The notes: generated by a model from the sequence alone, not told the origin. Shown: positions 54,064-62,542, counted from the stretch's first letter. The stretch is DNA of 64,000 bases from an uncultured Actinomycetes bacterium (GCA_903900235.1 CAIUMH010000093.1:1-64000), one strand, 5' to 3'. Made by a program: numbers and translations.

Positions 54064-54942
54064 ATGGACGTGACGCAACCCGACGACCCCTCCGAACTCC
54101 CCGAACCTGAGAATGCATCGAAGCCTTCGCTCTCGGAGCGGTTCCTTCGACCCAAGGCACCCAAAGCCCCTAAGCGCGAGCGACCGGTGCCTGGAGTGAT
54201 CCCCGAGGACCTCGAGATCATTGACGGATTTGACGAGCGCCAGAGCGCGATGCGATCAATCGGCACCTCGGAGATCCGGTTCGGCTACGCCGTTGCCATC
54301 CTCGGGGCGATCTTCACGTTGGGCCTCAATATCCCCTCGATGACCGGTGACACTCAGTTCCGCAATGTTGTCAACGCCACCAAGGGTGCCTGCCCGAAGT
54401 ACTACTCGCTCGATAAAGGCCTCTGCGTCCAGATCCTTCATTACCAGCCATCGGACTTCCTGCCCTTCTTGATCGTCGGCCTTGTCGCCGCTGGTGCCAC
54501 TGCTCTCACCATCAAGCTGCGCCGCCGGACACCGGCAGTCTTCGCATCGCTGATGACGGGCCTTGTGATCTCCGAGGTTCCGCCTAAGCCGAGCATCTTG
54601 CTCGGCGTCCCCTTCTTCGTCTTCTCCGGCTGGCTCATGGTTCGCGCCCGACGCATCCAGAAGTTCGGCACCACCGATACCAAGGCTGTCGCCGTCCTGG
54701 CCGCCGAGCAGCGCAATCAGCGTCGGTCGGACAAGGCCGCCGGCATCAAGCCTGAGCGCCCGGCCAGAGGTGCCGCCCCTCGGCCGAGGCCTTCGGCCAA
54801 GTCTGCCGCCTCTGCCAAATCCTCCTCGATCGAGTCTGGTCGATATACCCCCAAGAAGCCCGCGCCGAAGAAGAAGCCTGCCTTGCCACCGGCAGAGCCC
54901 AAGCCCTCCCGGTTCAAGAAGCTCATCGGCGACGAGGAGTAG
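54064..54942 (+). CDS. Membrane protein of unknown function with basic disordered tail
   Basis: A 292-aa protein. The N-terminal 65 residues are acidic then basic and unstructured, followed by three or four membrane segments (about 70-90, 128-150, 158-172 and 177-195). A Lys/Pro/Ala/Ser-rich tail of about 90 residues ends PSRFKKLIGDEE. Two Cys flank a short outside loop (GACPKYYSLDKGLC). No family is recognised. ATG 54064 is listed, but GTG 54070 has a TAGCCT box 7 bases upstream and may be the true leaderless start, two codons shorter. Confidence 0.72.
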   Translation: MDVTQPDDPSELPEPENASKPSLSERFLRPKAPKAPKRERPVPGVIPEDLEIIDGFDERQSAMRSIGTSEIRFGYAVAILGAIFTLGLNIPSMTGDTQFRNVVNATKGACPKYYSLDKGLCVQILHYQPSDFLPFLIVGLVAAGATALTIKLRRRTPAVFASLMTGLVISEVPPKPSILLGVPFFVFSGWLMVRARRIQKFGTTDTKAVAVLAAEQRNQRRSDKAAGIKPERPARGAAPRPRPSAKSAASAKSSSIESGRYTPKKPAPKKKPALPPAEPKPSRFKKLIGDEE

Positions 54943-54976
54943 CCCTTCCGGGGTACCGGTCAGGATTCGACGGGCA

Positions 54977-55582
54977 TCACATCGACGAAGCCGGTTCGAC
55001 CATCAGCGCCGAGCGCAGCAGTTCGAGCACGTCGGATCGACGTCGCACCAGTGATCGGGCTGATACCTCTTCCCCGAGTGCGGCGAGCACGTCAACCTCG
55101 GTGAGCATCCCGATCACGGTCGAGTACATGGCGAGCAGCAGCAGCCGTGGGTTGCTCGTGCGCATCTTGCCTGCATCCATCTCGGCCTGGAGAAAACTGG
55201 TCGCTCGACCGAGCAGCGGCTCGAGGCACTCGGTCATCTGAGTGGCCGCCGGTGGTCCCAGCCTTGACACCTCACGCAGCAGCCCGAGTAGAGCGGGATG
55301 GCGTGCTGCGAGGCGAAACACGGCACGCACGACGCACCTTACGCGATCGAACCCCTCACCTGCCTTCTCGAGCGAGGCTTCGACGACCTCGGTCAATTCA
55401 CCAGCCCCTTGCTCGACGACAGCAGCGAGCAGGGCTTCTTTGGAGGGAAACCAGTAGAGGATCGTCTGCTTGGATACTCCAAGCTCGACAGCTAGCGCAT
55501 CAAGCGAGACTGCAGCGTAGCCAGTTGTCCCAAACGCCTCGAGTGCAGCATCGAGGATTCGCTCCGAGGTACTGGTGGTCAC
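54977..55582 (-). CDS. TetR/AcrR-family transcriptional repressor
   Basis: A 201-aa regulator. The N-terminal helix-turn-helix is ILDAALEAFGTTGYAAVSLDALAVELGVSKQTILYWFPSKE-like (residues about 8-50), and the rest is an alpha-helical ligand/dimer domain. It is divergent from the fatty-acyl reductase operon across 46 bases that carry a palindrome, so it most likely represses itself and that operon. A ligand such as an acyl-CoA is a guess from context. The start is GTG 55582, with TACCAT 7 bases upstream and no ribosome site. Confidence 0.9.
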   Translation of the reverse strand: MTTSTSERILDAALEAFGTTGYAAVSLDALAVELGVSKQTILYWFPSKEALLAAVVEQGAGELTEVVEASLEKAGEGFDRVRCVVRAVFRLAARHPALLGLLREVSRLGPPAATQMTECLEPLLGRATSFLQAEMDAGKMRTSNPRLLLLAMYSTVIGMLTEVDVLAALGEEVSARSLVRRRSDVLELLRSALMVEPASSM

Positions 55583-55596
55583 TTACCAGATGGTAG
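55583..55596. promoter_or_regulatory. Palindromic candidate TetR operator
   Basis: TTACC-AGAT-GGTAG contains the perfect 12-base near-palindrome TACCA-GA-TGGTA. On the minus strand it contains TACCAT, the -10 of tetR. On the plus strand it overlaps the -35 of the reductase operon. A dimer here could shut off both promoters. A near copy occurs at 28895-28908. Confidence 0.55.
55590..55595 (-). promoter_or_regulatory. Putative -10 element (TACCAT) for leaderless tetR
   Basis: TACCAT, then 7 bases (CTGGTAA), then the GTG start of the TetR gene. It lies wholly inside the palindrome, which would allow autorepression. Confidence 0.5.
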
Positions 55597-55622
55597 ACAA
55601 CCAGGCGGCCGGGTGCTAGACA
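55594..55622 (+). promoter_or_regulatory. Promoter of the acyl-reductase/LarA-like operon
   Basis: The -35 TAGACA (55594-55599, five of six bases of TTGACA) is separated by 17 bases from a second TAGACA (55617-55622) at the -10 position. This is followed by 6 bases and the ATG at 55629. No Shine-Dalgarno sequence is present, so the message is probably leaderless. Confidence 0.5.
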
Positions 55623-55628
55623 AACAAA

Positions 55629-58019
55629 ATGACCATCGCTGAAACTCTGCGCTCGCAGCGGTTCTTCGTGACCGGTGGCACCGGATTCCTCGGGACCGCC
55701 TTGGTCGAGCGCATCCTGCGATCCATCCCCGATTCGACCGTGGTCCTTGCCATCCGCCCTGGCCGACGCACCACGCCGCTCGACCGCGCCATGAAGGAGA
55801 TTGTCCGCAACGACTGCTTCGATCGACTCCGCGATCAGCTCGGCGACTCCTTCTCTGACGAGATGGCCCGACGCATCGTGGCGGTGGCAGGCGACGTCAG
55901 CCGTGATGGTCTTGGACTCGATGCCAACGGGCTCGCTGAATTGTCTCACTGCGACATCATCATCCACTCTGCCGCTGCCGTTTCATTCGACTCGCCTCTC
56001 GATACCGCCGTCGAAATCAACCTGCTCGGACCCGCACGCGTCGCCGATGCCATGGCTGCCGCCCGGGCCATCGCCGAAACCGACGGCCGCATCGGCCCTC
56101 GCCACCTGATCGCCATCTCCACCTGTTACGTCGCCTCGACCTTTCAGGGAGAGGCCAAGGAGCACCTCCTCGGCGACCACCGCTTCGACGTCTCGGTCGA
56201 CTGGCGTGACGAGGTCACTGCGGCGCGCCGAATGCGAGCCGACCTCGAGGCCGAGTCTCGGCGCGACCCCATCCAGAGTGAATTCACCGCGCGCGCTCGC
56301 AAAGAGCTCGGGGCTGCTGGCTCCCACATGATCGCCATCAGAGCCGAGAAGATGCGCGAGGACTGGGTCAGCTCAAAACTCGTCGAGGCCGGGACCACCC
56401 GCTCCCAGGCACTCGGCTGGCCTGACGCCTATCCCTACACGAAGGCTCTTGGCGAGCGATCGCTGGTGGAACGTCATGGACCGAAGAGTGCAGCCCCACT
56501 GCCCATCTCGATCGTCCGTCCCTCGATCATCGAGTCCGCTATCTCAGAACCCTTTCCCGGCTGGATTCGAGGCTTTCGCATGGCCGAGCCGATCATCGTG
56601 TCCTACGCCAGAGGGCTGCTCAAGGAGTTCCCCGGCGTGCCCGAAGGCATCGTCGACGTCATCCCCGTCGACATGGTGGTCGCCGACGTCCTCGCTGTAG
56701 CTGCGAATGGTCCAGCCGACAATGAGGTGGCGGTCTACCAGATCGCTTCGGGTGTCCGAAACCCTCTGCGCTACGGTCGACTCGTCGAGCTCGTTCAAGC
56801 GTGGTTCACCGAGCGTCCTCTCTATGACGACCGCGGCCAGCCAATCAGTGTCCCTGCCTGGTCATTTCCTGGTCGTGGTCGAGTCCAGCGGCAGCTCAAG
56901 CGGGCCACCACCGGCATCGACACCCTCGAGAAGGTGCTGGCCGTCCTGCCATTGCGCGGTCGTCGCGCCATGCTCAGCACTCAACTCGAAGAGCGCAGCA
57001 CCTTGGCCAAACGGGCGATGGGCTACGTAGAGCTCTACGGCTCGTACACCGAGACCGAAGCCCGGTACCGCATCGACCGGACCTTGGCGCTCTTCGAGCG
57101 TCTCGACGAGGAAGACCGCACCACCTTCGCGTTCGATCCACGCATCATTGTTTGGGATGACTACGTCAATGACGTGCACCTCCCATCGATCGTGAAGCAC
57201 GCCAGGGTGCGCACGGCTCCGGGTACCCAGGTCATGGCGGACCGTCAGGACCGTGGCCGAGCGAACGTCTTGTCACCAGACCGCCAGCTGGCCGTCTTCG
57301 ACCTCGAGAACACCCTGATGGCATCCAATGTCGTTGACACCTACGCCTGGTTCGCCAGCCGCCACCTCGCCCCCGGTGCTCGCGCCGGTTTCGTCGCCGA
57401 TCTGCTCCGTACTGCTCCACAGCTCATTGCCCTCGATCGACGCGACCGAGGCGACTTCCTGCGCACCTTCTACCTTCGCTACGAGGGTGCCTCAGTCGAA
57501 CAACTGCGGGCTGACTCGTGGGAGTTGTTCTCCGAACAGTTGCTGCTTCGCTCCTATCCAGCTGGCTTCGCCCGGGTCCGCGAGCACCGTCGGCTCGGTC
57601 ACCGGACACTCCTGATCACCGGAGCCCTCGATGTGGTGATTGAGCCCTTTGCCCCCCTCTTCGATGACGTGATCTGCGCTCGACTCGGTGTCCGCAATGG
57701 CCGATTCACCGGTCGAATGGAGGAATTGCCACCGATCGGAGAGGCCCGGGCCAATGTGCTCGACGACTACGCAACTGAGCACGGCATCAAGCTTTCCGAG
57801 ACCGTCGCCTATGCCGACTCCGCATCTGATCTAGCGCTCCTCGACGCCGTCGGGTTCCCCGTCGCGGTCAATCCTGAGGCCCGACTCGCCTCCATTGCCC
57901 GCCGTCGAGGATGGCTCATCGAGCAATGGGATCGTGCCGAGGGCGGAGCGTCTCGGTCACTGCCCCTGGGACGGTTCGATCGAAGTCCAGTTGGTCTACC
58001 TCGTGGGGCCAGCCGATGA
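55629..58019 (+). CDS. Fatty acyl-CoA reductase fused to a HAD-IB phosphatase-like domain
   Basis: A 796-aa two-domain protein. Residues about 10-500 form a male-sterility/FAR-type extended SDR: NAD(P) loop TGGTGFLG at 15-22 and catalytic Y268-x3-K272 (AYPYTK). Such enzymes reduce fatty acyl-CoA to aldehyde or alcohol. From about 553 a HAD-IB domain follows: motif I FDLENTL with nucleophile D558 but Glu560 where DxD is usual, motif II LLITGAL, and motif IV YADSASDL (D730, D734). It begins a four-gene operon and overlaps the next gene as ATGA. Confidence 0.87.
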   Translation: MTIAETLRSQRFFVTGGTGFLGTALVERILRSIPDSTVVLAIRPGRRTTPLDRAMKEIVRNDCFDRLRDQLGDSFSDEMARRIVAVAGDVSRDGLGLDANGLAELSHCDIIIHSAAAVSFDSPLDTAVEINLLGPARVADAMAAARAIAETDGRIGPRHLIAISTCYVASTFQGEAKEHLLGDHRFDVSVDWRDEVTAARRMRADLEAESRRDPIQSEFTARARKELGAAGSHMIAIRAEKMREDWVSSKLVEAGTTRSQALGWPDAYPYTKALGERSLVERHGPKSAAPLPISIVRPSIIESAISEPFPGWIRGFRMAEPIIVSYARGLLKEFPGVPEGIVDVIPVDMVVADVLAVAANGPADNEVAVYQIASGVRNPLRYGRLVELVQAWFTERPLYDDRGQPISVPAWSFPGRGRVQRQLKRATTGIDTLEKVLAVLPLRGRRAMLSTQLEERSTLAKRAMGYVELYGSYTETEARYRIDRTLALFERLDEEDRTTFAFDPRIIVWDDYVNDVHLPSIVKHARVRTAPGTQVMADRQDRGRANVLSPDRQLAVFDLENTLMASNVVDTYAWFASRHLAPGARAGFVADLLRTAPQLIALDRRDRGDFLRTFYLRYEGASVEQLRADSWELFSEQLLLRSYPAGFARVREHRRLGHRTLLITGALDVVIEPFAPLFDDVICARLGVRNGRFTGRMEELPPIGEARANVLDDYATEHGIKLSETVAYADSASDLALLDAVGFPVAVNPEARLASIARRRGWLIEQWDRAEGGASRSLPLGRFDRSPVGLPRGASR

Positions 58020-59278
58020 GGGCGCTGCGCATTGACCGCAAGCTCACCCGATTCGCGGCTGCTCGGGTGGCTTCTGCCTTCGGGGCGGGGCGGGGCGCGG
58101 TCCTTGGACCACTTCGGCTCGTCGACGTAACGGCACCGTCGTTGCCCTCAGCCGACTGGTTTCCGGTGACCCCGATTCGTTCCGGCATCTGCGGCAGCGA
58201 CCTCGCATCGGTTGACGGCCGCTCCAGCCTCTATTTCGAAGACATCGTGAGCTTCCCGTTCATCCTTGGCCATGAGATCGTCGGCGAGATGGTCGCCGAC
58301 GGAATCGGTGCAGATGGCGAGCCACTCCTCGCCGGACAACGAGTCGTGGTGCAACCCGTGCTGGGCTGTGCTGCCCGAGGCCTCGAGCTATGCCCCGCCT
58401 GTCGGGCTGGCGATGTCGGACGATGCGGCTGCCTCACCCACGGCCACCTCTCTCCTGGCCTACAGACCGGCTTCTGCCGCGACACCGGAGGGGGATGGTC
58501 AGAGGGTCCGTTGGTGGCTCACGCAAGCCAGCTCTTCGCTGTGCCCGACGACCTGAGCGACGATGACGCCGTCACCGTCGAGCCGATGGCCTGCGCGATC
58601 CACGCTGCCTTGCGAGCCCAGGCGGGCGCCGACGACACCGTGGCCATCATCGGGGCAGGCACGCTAGGCCTCGGTGTGCTCGCCGCCCTACGCTTTCTCG
58701 CCGATACCGGACGGAGCCCGTCGCCACGTCGCCTCATGATCGGCGCTCGCTATAGCGTCCAGCGCCAGATGGCCAGTGCGTTCGGTGCTGACGACGTGGT
58801 GGAACCACGGCATCTCGACCGAGCAGTTCGCTCGGCCACCTCCTCGCTCATCGTCGGTCGCCCGACTGGTCGCTCGGGAGTCTTGAGCGGTGGATCCGAC
58901 ATCACCATCGACTGTGTTGGCAGTGCCGAATCCATCGCTGAGGCCCTCCGCATTACCCGACCCGGAGGCCGAGTCGTCCTCGTCGGCATGCCGGCCAAGG
59001 CCTCACTCGACTTGGCGGCACTGTGGCATCGAGAGATCGAATTGGTGGGCGCATATGCCTACGGGACCGAGACCGTCGCCGGTGAGTCTGAGTCCACCTT
59101 CCACCTCGCCCTTGAGATGGCAGGAACCGTCGGCACCGGCCGCCTTGTCTCGGCGAGCTACACCCTCGACCGGTACGAAGAGGCCCTGGCTCATGCCGGT
59201 TCAGCCGGGTCTCGTGGAGCCATCAAGATCGTCTTCGACGTCCGCCCGAAGAGGGCCGTCTCGCAAAGGGAGGACTAG
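58016..59278 (+). CDS. Zinc-dependent medium-chain alcohol dehydrogenase
   Basis: A 420-aa MDR dehydrogenase. The catalytic zinc site is C59 (GICGSD) and H86-E87 (GHE), with E189 in VEPMAC as a further ligand candidate. The structural zinc Cys are C118, C126, C129 and C137. The Rossmann loop GAGTLG is at 213-218. It may interconvert the alcohol/aldehyde or another hydroxy intermediate of the operon. ATG 58016 overlaps the preceding stop (ATGA); the longer open frame upstream is shadow of the reductase gene. Confidence 0.9.
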   Translation: MRALRIDRKLTRFAAARVASAFGAGRGAVLGPLRLVDVTAPSLPSADWFPVTPIRSGICGSDLASVDGRSSLYFEDIVSFPFILGHEIVGEMVADGIGADGEPLLAGQRVVVQPVLGCAARGLELCPACRAGDVGRCGCLTHGHLSPGLQTGFCRDTGGGWSEGPLVAHASQLFAVPDDLSDDDAVTVEPMACAIHAALRAQAGADDTVAIIGAGTLGLGVLAALRFLADTGRSPSPRRLMIGARYSVQRQMASAFGADDVVEPRHLDRAVRSATSSLIVGRPTGRSGVLSGGSDITIDCVGSAESIAEALRITRPGGRVVLVGMPAKASLDLAALWHREIELVGAYAYGTETVAGESESTFHLALEMAGTVGTGRLVSASYTLDRYEEALAHAGSAGSRGAIKIVFDVRPKRAVSQRED

Positions 59279-60868
59279 GTGCGACCTCGCCCTGGATTCG
59301 TACTTGAGGTGGATCGTTCGACGCCACCAACTCTCATGTGGAAGGGCGAAGGTTTCGGCCTCGTCAAGCTGCCCCCGGGCAGTCGGGTGGTCTACGCCCC
59401 TGAGCCCTTCGAGGCGCTCGAGGATCCCGAAGGAGCCATCCGCCACGCCCTCGAGCACCCCACCGGTGACTCTGACCCACTCTCGGCTCGCCTCACCCCT
59501 GGCATGCGCCTGACGATCTGCTTCGATGACATCTCGCTGCCACTCCCGCCGATGGAAGCCCCTGACATCCGCCAGATGATCATCGAGGCCGTCCTTGACG
59601 CCGCGGCAGCGGCTGGCGTTGATGACGTCGTCCTCATCGCTGCGCTGGCCCTCCATCGCCGGATGACCGAGCCTGAACTGCGCCACGCGCTCGGCCACCG
59701 GGTCTATGACGCCTTCGCTCCCCACGGACTCCTCCTCCAGCACGACGCCGAGGACCCAAGCAACCTGATTCACCTCGGCATGACCAAGCACGGCGAAGAC
59801 GTGGAGATCAACAAACGGGCTGCCGAAAGCGACCTGCTGATCTACGTCAATATCAATCTTGTGGCCATGGACGGGGGCCACAAGTCCGTAGCCACCGGCC
59901 TCGCCAGTTACAAGAGCCTCCGGCACCACCACAATCCCGAGACGATGACCCACTCGAAGTCCTTCATGGACGCACCGGCCTCGGAGCTTCACACGGCTAA
60001 CTGGCGCATGGGCCGCCTCATCAGGGATGCCGGCGTCAAGATCTTCCAGATCGAGACCACCCTCAACACCGATACATTCCCGGGGAACTTCCAGTTCCTC
60101 CAGAAACGAGAGTGGGAGTGGACCTGGAAGGACCGAGCCACCTTCATGGCCGCATCGAAGGCCCTTGATGCGGCTCCTCCCAAGATGGCCCGCCAAGTAC
60201 TCCACTCGATCAAGGCGCCGCATGCCATGCGCTCGGTCTACGCAGGCGAGGTCGAAGCAGTCCACGAGTTGATTACCGCTGACGTGTGGGCTCAGCAGGG
60301 GGTGGCCGTCGAGGGCCAGACCGACATCGTCACCATGGGCCTTCCCTACATCAGTCCCTACAATGTCAACTCGATCCTCAACCCGATCCTTGTGGCCTGC
60401 CTCGGGCTGGGCTACTTCTTCAACCTCTATCGAGGAAAGCCGGTCGTGCGAGAGGGCGGGGTGGCCATCTTGTTCCACCCCACCCGCCCTGAGTTCCACC
60501 CGGGGCACCACCCGAGCTACATCGACTTCTTCGAGCAGGTGCTGACCCAGACCACCGATCCGGTGGTGATGCACCAGCAGTTCGAGGAGGCCTTCGCCAC
60601 CGACCCGTGGTACATCCATCTCTACAAGACTGGCCACGCATACCACGGTGTCCATCCGTTCTACATGTGGTACTGGTGCAGTCACGCCATGAAGCACCTC
60701 GGACGAGTCATCATCGTCGGTGGCGATCCCGCCACCGTTCGGCGGATGGGCTTCCACCCCGCCTCAACCCTCGATGACGCGCTCGAAATGGCCAAGGACG
60801 TCGTCGGACCCGACCCGACCCTGACCCATCTGCACACCCCACCACTGTTGCTGGCGGACGTCACGTGA
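59279..60868 (+). CDS. LarA-superfamily (DUF2088, nickel-dependent racemase-like) protein
   Basis: A 529-aa protein aligned by eye with lactate racemase LarA. Matching blocks are DDISLPLPP (82-90), ALHRRMTEPEL (H126, equivalent of H108), HDAED (H155), and GGHKSVATGLAS (K202, equivalent of the cofactor-binding K184) followed by HHH (H218, equivalent of H200). The substrate Arg of the DxTRP motif is Leu here and the H174 position is not His. The reaction is therefore probably not simple racemisation of a hydroxy acid. It is longer than LarA by about 100 residues. GTG 59279 directly follows the upstream TAG, with AGGGAGGA as ribosome site. Confidence 0.82.
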   Translation: MRPRPGFVLEVDRSTPPTLMWKGEGFGLVKLPPGSRVVYAPEPFEALEDPEGAIRHALEHPTGDSDPLSARLTPGMRLTICFDDISLPLPPMEAPDIRQMIIEAVLDAAAAAGVDDVVLIAALALHRRMTEPELRHALGHRVYDAFAPHGLLLQHDAEDPSNLIHLGMTKHGEDVEINKRAAESDLLIYVNINLVAMDGGHKSVATGLASYKSLRHHHNPETMTHSKSFMDAPASELHTANWRMGRLIRDAGVKIFQIETTLNTDTFPGNFQFLQKREWEWTWKDRATFMAASKALDAAPPKMARQVLHSIKAPHAMRSVYAGEVEAVHELITADVWAQQGVAVEGQTDIVTMGLPYISPYNVNSILNPILVACLGLGYFFNLYRGKPVVREGGVAILFHPTRPEFHPGHHPSYIDFFEQVLTQTTDPVVMHQQFEEAFATDPWYIHLYKTGHAYHGVHPFYMWYWCSHAMKHLGRVIIVGGDPATVRRMGFHPASTLDDALEMAKDVVGPDPTLTHLHTPPLLLADVT

Positions 60869-61824
60869 GGCCCAAGGCGCTCCGCAAGCTGGGTGCCGCC
60901 CACTTCCCGCTCACGCGGCCCATGTGGCCGTCGAGCGTCCCGCGCCCACCCAAACGTCGCAGGGTCGGCCTCGAGTACGACACCACCTGGTCACGTCGCT
61001 ATCCGGCTCGCCTCGTGCGCGCCATCCTCACCGACAACGTGACCGTCCCGCTGACGAGGTTTGTCGCCCCCGCGATCATCGAGGGTGGAGCTGCCCTCGA
61101 GCGGATGCAGGGACCCGTCATCATCGCTTCGAATCACGCCAGTCATGCCGACACCGGCGTCGTCATCGCTGCCCTGCCGCTGCATCTTCGTCACAAGGTG
61201 GTCGTGGCCGCCGCCTCGGACTATTTCTTCGATACCCCGCTCAAGGCGACGATGGCCTCATTGGTCCTCGGGGCCATCCCGATCGAACGGACCAAGGTGT
61301 CTCGCCGCTCGGCCGCTAGCGCCCTCGAACTGCTCGCCGACGGGTGGAGTGTGATCATCTACCCCGAGGGCGGTCGGACACACGACGGCTGGATGCGTGA
61401 CTTCAAAAGCGGGGCTGCCTTTTTGTCGGTGCGATCCGGCGCTCCTGTCATCCCCGTCTATCTCGAGGGCACTGCCCGAGTCCTGCCGAAGCGCCCTGTT
61501 GAGAAGGGCGATGCTCCAGGAGGGTCGGGAAGCGAGTCGACTGCCTCGAGCCGACTCCGTCGGGCTCCGGTGACGGTGCTGATCGGCCGGGCACTCAGGC
61601 CGACGGCCGACGAGGATGCCCGAGGCTTCGGTCCCCGCATCGAAGCCGCCGTAGCTGAGCTCGGACGCGAAGCCTCCACCGACTACTGGACAGCCCGGCG
61701 CTCACCTGATGCAGCGTTGACCTATGGACCCGAGGCCGCCGCCTGGCGGCGCTCGTGGGCCCTTCCCGCTCCTCGGCGAGTCACAGAGCGCCAGCCGCTT
61801 CCCGACTGGCCAACGCAGTCCTAG
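60865..61824 (+). CDS. PlsC-type lysophospholipid/glycerol-phosphate acyltransferase
   Basis: A 319-aa acyltransferase with H91-x4-D96 in SNHASHADTG and the second motif YPEGGRT, followed by FKSGAAFLSVRSGAPVIPVYL. It transfers an acyl chain to a glycerol-phosphate or related acceptor at the membrane. The N-terminus is basic and Pro-rich. The GTG start overlaps the LarA-like stop as GTGA. It is the last gene of the operon and gives it a clear lipid connection. Confidence 0.9.
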   Translation: MRPKALRKLGAAHFPLTRPMWPSSVPRPPKRRRVGLEYDTTWSRRYPARLVRAILTDNVTVPLTRFVAPAIIEGGAALERMQGPVIIASNHASHADTGVVIAALPLHLRHKVVVAAASDYFFDTPLKATMASLVLGAIPIERTKVSRRSAASALELLADGWSVIIYPEGGRTHDGWMRDFKSGAAFLSVRSGAPVIPVYLEGTARVLPKRPVEKGDAPGGSGSESTASSRLRRAPVTVLIGRALRPTADEDARGFGPRIEAAVAELGREASTDYWTARRSPDAALTYGPEAAAWRRSWALPAPRRVTERQPLPDWPTQS

Positions 61825-61831
61825 CGACTGC

Positions 61832-62542
61832 TCAACAGCCCACTGAGGCCAGCCGCTCGGACCGCAGATCGAGCGCAGCTGCATCATCGAGAACCTCGAG
61901 CTCGCCGCTACCAGTGGCCCAGCGGAGCAGCAGATCGGCAAGGTCGGGATTGCGGGCCAGCACGGGTCCGTGGAGATACGTGCCAAGCACGTGGCCCCGA
62001 TACGCGCCCTCGATCGCAGGCCCGGCCCCATTGCCCACTCCGGCCACAACGGTCCCGAGAGCCGCTGCCTCTCCCAGGGTCGAGACTCCCCCATGGTTCT
62101 CAAAGCCGCTGAGTCGGCTGAGTCCGAGGGCGGGATCGGGATCGACCGCCACCTCACCCACGCAGCGAGGCCCGGAGCCCTTCGTGGTGGTGACGTCAAT
62201 CAGACCCACGCCATCGTGCCGATTGCCAGCGGCATCTGGGAACGAGGCACCGATGATCTGGAACCCCGCACAGACTGCGAAGATCGTCGCCCCAGCCTCG
62301 GTTGCCCTTCGCAGCCCACCGTCGGCGACCAGTCGCTCGGCTGCCAGGACCTGCGGTCCGTCCTCTCCTCCACCCAAGCAATAGAGGTCGGCCTCGGGCA
62401 GGGGCTCCGACGAGCGAGCCATCAGCAGCTCGGCGGCGATCCCCCGCTCGGCGGCCCGCCGCTCAAGAATCACCCCATTGCCCGTGTCTCCATAGGTCCC
62501 GAGGAGGTCCGGGTAGACCACGGCGATACGCAGCACACTCAT
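61832..62542 (-). CDS. gatD: GatD, glutaminase subunit of lipid II isoglutaminyl synthase
   Basis: A CobB/CobQ-like glutamine amidotransferase of 236 aa. The nucleophile is C91 (FAVCAGFQIIG) and the His is H191 (GTYLHGPVL). It supplies ammonia to MurT for amidation of D-iGlu in lipid II. The N-terminus YPDLLGTYGDTGN is typical. The ATG overlaps the murT stop (ATGA). Cobyric acid synthase is excluded by length and by the MurT partner. Confidence 0.93.
   Translation of the reverse strand: MSVLRIAVVYPDLLGTYGDTGNGVILERRAAERGIAAELLMARSSEPLPEADLYCLGGGEDGPQVLAAERLVADGGLRRATEAGATIFAVCAGFQIIGASFPDAAGNRHDGVGLIDVTTTKGSGPRCVGEVAVDPDPALGLSRLSGFENHGGVSTLGEAAALGTVVAGVGNGAGPAIEGAYRGHVLGTYLHGPVLARNPDLADLLLRWATGSGELEVLDDAAALDLRSERLASVGC

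Noticed and set aside
59201-60757. A 518-codon open frame on the minus strand opposite the LarA-like gene
   Set aside because: It is an antisense shadow caused by GC-rich third positions. The plus-strand frame has clear LarA motifs, a ribosome site and coupled neighbours, and the antisense product matches nothing recognisable.
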